Shown here: positions 35,601 through 38,256 of the stretch, one piece after another
Position numbering within the stretch: position 1 is the stretch's first letter
How the letters are laid out: each line of letters opens with the position of its first letter
Assembly: GCA_013151835.1 (NCBI GenBank)
Contig: JAADHK010000141.1
Location: 1-38,256, forward strand
Source: Deltaproteobacteria bacterium
GTDB lineage: Bacteria > Desulfobacterota > Desulfobacteria > Desulfobacterales > Desulfosalsimonadaceae
Direction of reading: 5' to 3'
Length of the DNA stretch: 38,256 nucleotides
Program-made: the position numbers and the translations under genes
The notes under the pieces: model-generated
What the model was told of the DNA's origin: nothing
What the model saw: only the letters and a program-made list of their open reading frames with translations
The model's database searches: none

Positions 35601-37050
35601 CCGTGGCGTCTGCGCCATGTGTTACGGTCGGGATCTAGCCCATGGCGGTTTTGTGGAAATAGGTCAGACCGTCGGGATTATCGCGGCGCAGTCCATCGGG
35701 GAGCCCGGCACTCAGCTCACCATGAGAACTTTTCATATCGGTGGAACAGCCAGCCGCCGGGTGGAGCAGGCGGACATCAAGGCCCGGGTGGAAGGAATTG
35801 TTAAATATAACAAGATGGACGTTGCGGTTAATGTGAACGAACGGTGCATCGTAATGAACCGCAGGGGCGGGGAGTTTTCCGTGCTTTCCGATACCGGTCG
35901 TGAGCTTGAGCGATATCCGGTAATTTACGGAGCCCAAATTCTCGTGAAAGACGGACAGCGTATAAAGCCGGGAGAGCTTCTTGCCGCCTGGGATCCCTTT
36001 ACGACCCCGATTATTACGGCGGTGTCCGGGAAGGTCAAGTTCGGCGATCTTTTCATCGGAAAGACGCTACAGGAAAAAGTTGACCCGGTGACCGGAAAAT
36101 CAAGCCTCACGGTTGTCGAGGCCAAGGGGCTGGATGTAAGACCGCGCATTTCAATCAAGGATGAGAGCGGCAAGACCGCAGCCGTCCCGGGTAGCAGTCC
36201 TGCCAGGTATGCCCTTCCGGTCAACACCATCCTCATGGTGGAAGAAGGCGATTATATTCGCGCCGGGGACATCATTGGAAAGATTCCGCGGGAAACAACC
36301 AAAACCAAGGATATTACCGGTGGTCTTCCACGCGTAGCCGAACTTTTTGAGATCAGGAAACCGAAAGAGGCCTCGGTGTTAACCGAGATAAACGGGTTTG
36401 TTTCCATTTCAAAGAGTACAAAGAAGGGGAAGCAGAAGGTCACTGTAACCCCGGTCGACGCCGGTGATGCAAAGGAATACCTGATACCGAGGGGGCGGCA
36501 TATCAGCGTCTATGACGGTGATTATGTCAAGGCGGGTGAGCTTTTGACGGCCGGAAGTCCGAATCCTCAAGATATTTTAAATGTCAAGGGGGAGGTCGAA
36601 CTTGCCAAGTATCTCTTAAACGGTGTGCAGGAGGTCTACCGGCTCCAGGGCGTGCGCATTAACGACAAACATATTGAGGTGATTATCCGCCAGATGATGC
36701 GCAGGATCAAGATCAAGTCCGTGGGGGACACCGATTTTATTCCCGAAGAACATGTGGATAAGAATCGTTTTGAAACAGTCAACCGCGAGGCGGTTGAAAA
36801 AGGCGGCAGCCCGGCGGTTGGCGAACCCCTGATCCTGGGGATCACAAAGGCATCGCTTTCGACGGAGAGCTTCATCTCTGCGGCGTCTTTCCAGGAGACG
36901 ACAAAGGTTTTAACAAATGCAAGTATTGCCGGGGCGCGTGACGACCTGATGGGCTTAAAAGAGAACGTAATCATGGGGCGTTTGATTCCTGCGGGAACCG
37001 GACGGCAGGAGTACAATCGACCGGACATAGAGGTTGGTGCTGACGGCTGA
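32626..37050 (+). CDS. rpoC: RNA polymerase beta' subunit
   Basis: A 1474-residue beta' subunit starting at TTG 32626, with AAGGAGA about 6 bases upstream; no alternative ATG fits, because residues 1-60 ([14 protein letters not shown]) are family-conserved. The first zinc site is C70, C72, C85 and C88. The catalytic Mg loop NADFDGD places D460, D462 and D464 at the same numbers as in E. coli. The second zinc site comes from [10 protein letters not shown] and [11 protein letters not shown]. The trigger-loop region includes [19 protein letters not shown]. About 70 residues longer than E. coli beta' (1407), mostly near the C-terminus. Confidence 0.98.
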   Translation: METIYDFFTKPKNPNRYKGVQIALASPEQIRSWSHGVIKKPETINYRTFKPERDGLFCAKIFGPIKDYECNCGKYKRMKHRGVICEKCGVEVIQSKVRRERMAHINLAAPVTHIWYLRSLPSKIGNLLDLTLKGLEKVLYFDNYIVIDPKDTGLEKLQLLSEEKYHEARGIYGKKFEAGIGAEAIRKLLEQVDIETLYQELRVEILATGSDAKRKKLAKRLHVVDSFRKSGLNPIWMVFDVVPVLPPDLRPLVPLEGGRFASSDLNDLYRRVINRNNRLTRLMDLNAPDIIVRNEKRMLQEAVDVLIDNGRQGRVVTGTNKRPLKSLSETLKGKQGRFRQNLLGKRVDYSGRSVITIGPDLRLHQCGIPKEMALELFKPFIFNRLERKGIVSTVKSAKKWVEKRGEDVWDTLDEVVKEYPVLLNRAPTLHRLGIQAFEPVLIEGKALQLHPLVCTAFNADFDGDQMAVHIPLSLEARIEARILMLASNNILSPANGSPIIVPTQDIVLGIYYMTLGLPGVRGDGMKFSDPEEVRAAYDAGAVDIHARVKVRINGRIVDTAVGRILLWEIIPKGDSYILRHIMVEEEADAGQVLKELAKGKGFRALVGTHSKAFDKMYKGNIGLLSKDEFIDIYRVEDAVADGVFNLRDKEVSPVISSGGAYHLFQVIERRPEISFDMVNKVLNKKGLRELVDYTYRHKGPKATVILADRLKDIGYANSTAGGLSISIDAMIIPDGKWDILNSAEKEVTEIYRQYTEGLITQGEKYNKVVDIWAKATDLVADKMMEAMEQPFGNEDTVRSADELIDDKRLFGPDGVKSGSINPIFMMADSGARGSKDQMRQLAGMRGLMAKPSGEIIETPITANFREGLSVLQYFISTHGARKGLADTALKTANSGYLTRRLADVAQDCTINEHDCGTVMGIEVQALLEGGEVIEPLEERILGRIALEDILDPFTDAVLAHAGDELDEAAVDIVSHSGVTSVKIRSVLTCRSARGVCAMCYGRDLAHGGFVEIGQTVGIIAAQSIGEPGTQLTMRTFHIGGTASRRVEQADIKARVEGIVKYNKMDVAVNVNERCIVMNRRGGEFSVLSDTGRELERYPVIYGAQILVKDGQRIKPGELLAAWDPFTTPIITAVSGKVKFGDLFIGKTLQEKVDPVTGKSSLTVVEAKGLDVRPRISIKDESGKTAAVPGSSPARYALPVNTILMVEEGDYIRAGDIIGKIPRETTKTKDITGGLPRVAELFEIRKPKEASVLTEINGFVSISKSTKKGKQKVTVTPVDAGDAKEYLIPRGRHISVYDGDYVKAGELLTAGSPNPQDILNVKGEVELAKYLLNGVQEVYRLQGVRINDKHIEVIIRQMMRRIKIKSVGDTDFIPEEHVDKNRFETVNREAVEKGGSPAVGEPLILGITKASLSTESFISAASFQETTKVLTNASIAGARDDLMGLKENVIMGRLIPAGTGRQEYNRPDIEVGADG

Positions 37051-37080
37051 AAAAAAACTATGCCGGAATGTATAAAAAAC

Positions 37081-37109
37081 TTGACACGTAAGGGTCATGC
37101 GCGTATAAA
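37081..37109 (+). promoter_or_regulatory. Sigma-70 promoter of the rpsL operon
   Basis: A perfect -35 TTGACA (37081-37086), a 17-base spacer and a -10 TATAAA (37104-37109), 66 bases before rpsL and just after rpoC. Spacing and match are near ideal, so the str-type genes have their own start in addition to readthrough from rpoC. Confidence 0.75.
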
Positions 37110-37175
37110 TTTTTAATTTGTGCTTGGCCTGATTTTTTTAATACGTTTATTTACGATCAAGGATGTGGAAAAACT

Positions 37176-37547
37176 ATGCCGACGATAAATCAACTCGTTC
37201 GAAAAGGCAGAAAACGGATCAAGAAGAAGACCGGTGCACCGGCCCTTAAAGGTTCGCCTCAGAAAAGGGGTGTCTGTGTACGGGTATATACTGCTACACC
37301 AAAGAAACCGAACTCGGCGTTGCGTAAGGTGGCAAGGGTTCGTCTCACGACGGGGATCGAGATTTCAGCCTATATTCCCGGGATCGGACACAACCTTCAG
37401 GAGCATTCCGTGGTCCTGGTTCGCGGAGGCCGCGTAAAAGACCTTCCAGGCGTTCGTTATCATATCGTCCGCGGGACCCTCGATACACTTGGTGTTTCGG
37501 ATCGGAAGCAGGCAAGGTCCAAATATGGGGTAAAACGACCTAAATAA
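37176..37547 (+). CDS. rpsL: 30S ribosomal protein S12
   Basis: A 123-residue decoding-centre protein. [11 protein letters not shown] (41-51) and [12 protein letters not shown] (84-95) are the universally conserved loops. K43 and K88 are unchanged, so no streptomycin-resistance substitution is visible. D89 is the expected methylthiolation target of RimO, whose gene is at 3592-4905. AAGGATG precedes the ATG by about 9 bases. rpsG follows after 28 bases. Confidence 0.98.
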   Translation: MPTINQLVRKGRKRIKKKTGAPALKGSPQKRGVCVRVYTATPKKPNSALRKVARVRLTTGIEISAYIPGIGHNLQEHSVVLVRGGRVKDLPGVRYHIVRGTLDTLGVSDRKQARSKYGVKRPK

Positions 37548-37575
37548 CATTATTTTTTTGATGAAGGTGCGATAA

Positions 37576-38046
37576 ATGCCGAGAAGAAGAGAAGTCCCCG
37601 TAAGAAAAATTATACCTGATTTCAAATATGACAGCCCTTTGCTGTCCCGCTTTGTCAACAGCGTGATGAAGGACGGCAAAAAGAGTACGGCCCAAGCCAT
37701 TGTCTATGAAGCGCTGGCTATCATAGACAAAAGGATGGATGAGCCCCCGATCAAGGTTTTCGAACAGGCCATTAATAACGTCAAGCCTCAGGTTGAGGTG
37801 AAATCAAGGCGTGTGGGTGGGTCGACCTATCAGGTGCCTACGGAAGTCCGGATAGGACGGAGGCTTGCCCTGGCAATTCGCTGGATTATTACTTATGCAA
37901 GGATGCGCCCTGAAAAGGGGATGGCGGCAAAGCTTGCCGGTGAGTTCATGGACGCCTCCCAGCAGAGGGGAGCAGCCATCAAGAAACGTGAAGATACCTA
38001 CCGTATGGCCGAAGCCAACAAGGCATTTGCCCATTACCGATGGTAA
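37576..38046 (+). CDS. rpsG: 30S ribosomal protein S7
   Basis: A 156-residue assembly-initiating 16S rRNA-binding protein. [34 protein letters not shown] and [14 protein letters not shown] are typical. GAAGGTG lies 6 bases before the ATG. Unlike in most bacteria, the next gene is tuf, not fusA. Confidence 0.98.
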   Translation: MPRRREVPVRKIIPDFKYDSPLLSRFVNSVMKDGKKSTAQAIVYEALAIIDKRMDEPPIKVFEQAINNVKPQVEVKSRRVGGSTYQVPTEVRIGRRLALAIRWIITYARMRPEKGMAAKLAGEFMDASQQRGAAIKKREDTYRMAEANKAFAHYRW

Positions 38047-38078
38047 CCTTTTTTATTTTTTGCGGATAATTGACTCTA

Positions 38079-38114
38079 AATTGCCCATTCCGTGGATGTT
38101 TCGGATGGGCAAAA
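38079..38114 (+). promoter_or_regulatory. Hairpin in the rpsG-tuf gap
   Basis: ttgcccattccg (38081-38092) can pair with cggatgggcaa (38102-38112) across a 9-base loop with one bulged base. No T-run follows, so this is a structured leader or processing site rather than a clear terminator. No strong promoter for the second tuf was seen. Confidence 0.45.
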
Positions 38115-38165
38115 TATATTGATGATAACCGGATGCCTTATATGGAACCCCTTTTTTTCGCCTAA

Positions 38166-38256
<91 letters not shown>

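Overview
This window looks like chromosomal DNA from a sulfate-reducer-type deltaproteobacterium (Desulfobacterota, probably Desulfobacterales). That placement is inferred from protein style, lipid A / Lpt genes typical of a Gram-negative, two short cysteine-cluster (YkgJ-like) proteins, and 'cgtaaaaag...ctttttacg' palindromic intergenic elements, which I recall from that group. No phylogeny could be run. Most of the window is core housekeeping DNA, and I did not find a clear new defence or mobile system.

Layout. (1) 1-497, minus: a toxin-antitoxin pair (AbrB-like antitoxin and a PIN toxin cut by the window edge) with its own promoter. (2) 592-5740, minus: a tightly coupled set in transcription order dienoyl-CoA-isomerase-like crotonase, rimO, long-chain polyprenyl diphosphate synthase, a FlgT/LPP20-like exported protein and a sirtuin. 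Most junctions are 4-base stop/start overlaps. (3) 5959-9994, plus: a divergent tRNA-dihydrouridine synthase, a dGTPase-like HD hydrolase, two YkgJ-type proteins and a small membrane protein. (4) 10148-14461, plus: a 1437-residue protein joining a GGDEF domain, a STAND-type ATPase, two copies of an unnamed domain and HEAT repeats. (5) 14787-18927, plus: lptF, lptG, lpxK and a small LPS-kinase-like protein, an outer-membrane lipid A/LPS block. (6) 19068-22238, minus: flavodoxin, TerC-like protein, tRNA-Arg and an MltD-type lytic transglycosylase.

(7) 22462-37050, plus: tRNA-Thr, -Tyr, -Gly, -Thr, tuf, rpmG, tRNA-Trp, secE, nusG, rplK, rplA, L10 leader, rplJ, rplL, rpoB, rpoC. The order of the first five genes is that of the E. 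coli thrU-tyrU-glyT-thrT-tufB operon. (8) 37081-38256, plus: a consensus sigma-70 promoter, rpsL, rpsG and the first 76 bases of a second tuf. fusA, usually between rpsG and tuf, is not there.

The most unusual points are the GGDEF-STAND-HEAT giant, three palindromic repeat elements (two of them inside the rplL-rpoB-rpoC cluster, one abutting the rpoB stop codon), and the missing fusA beside a tuf copy that matches the first copy over every visible base. Functionally, the window joins translation (tuf, tRNAs, ribosomal proteins, rimO and its substrate S12), transcription (rpoBC, nusG), secretion (secE) and envelope assembly (lpt, lpxK, mltD).
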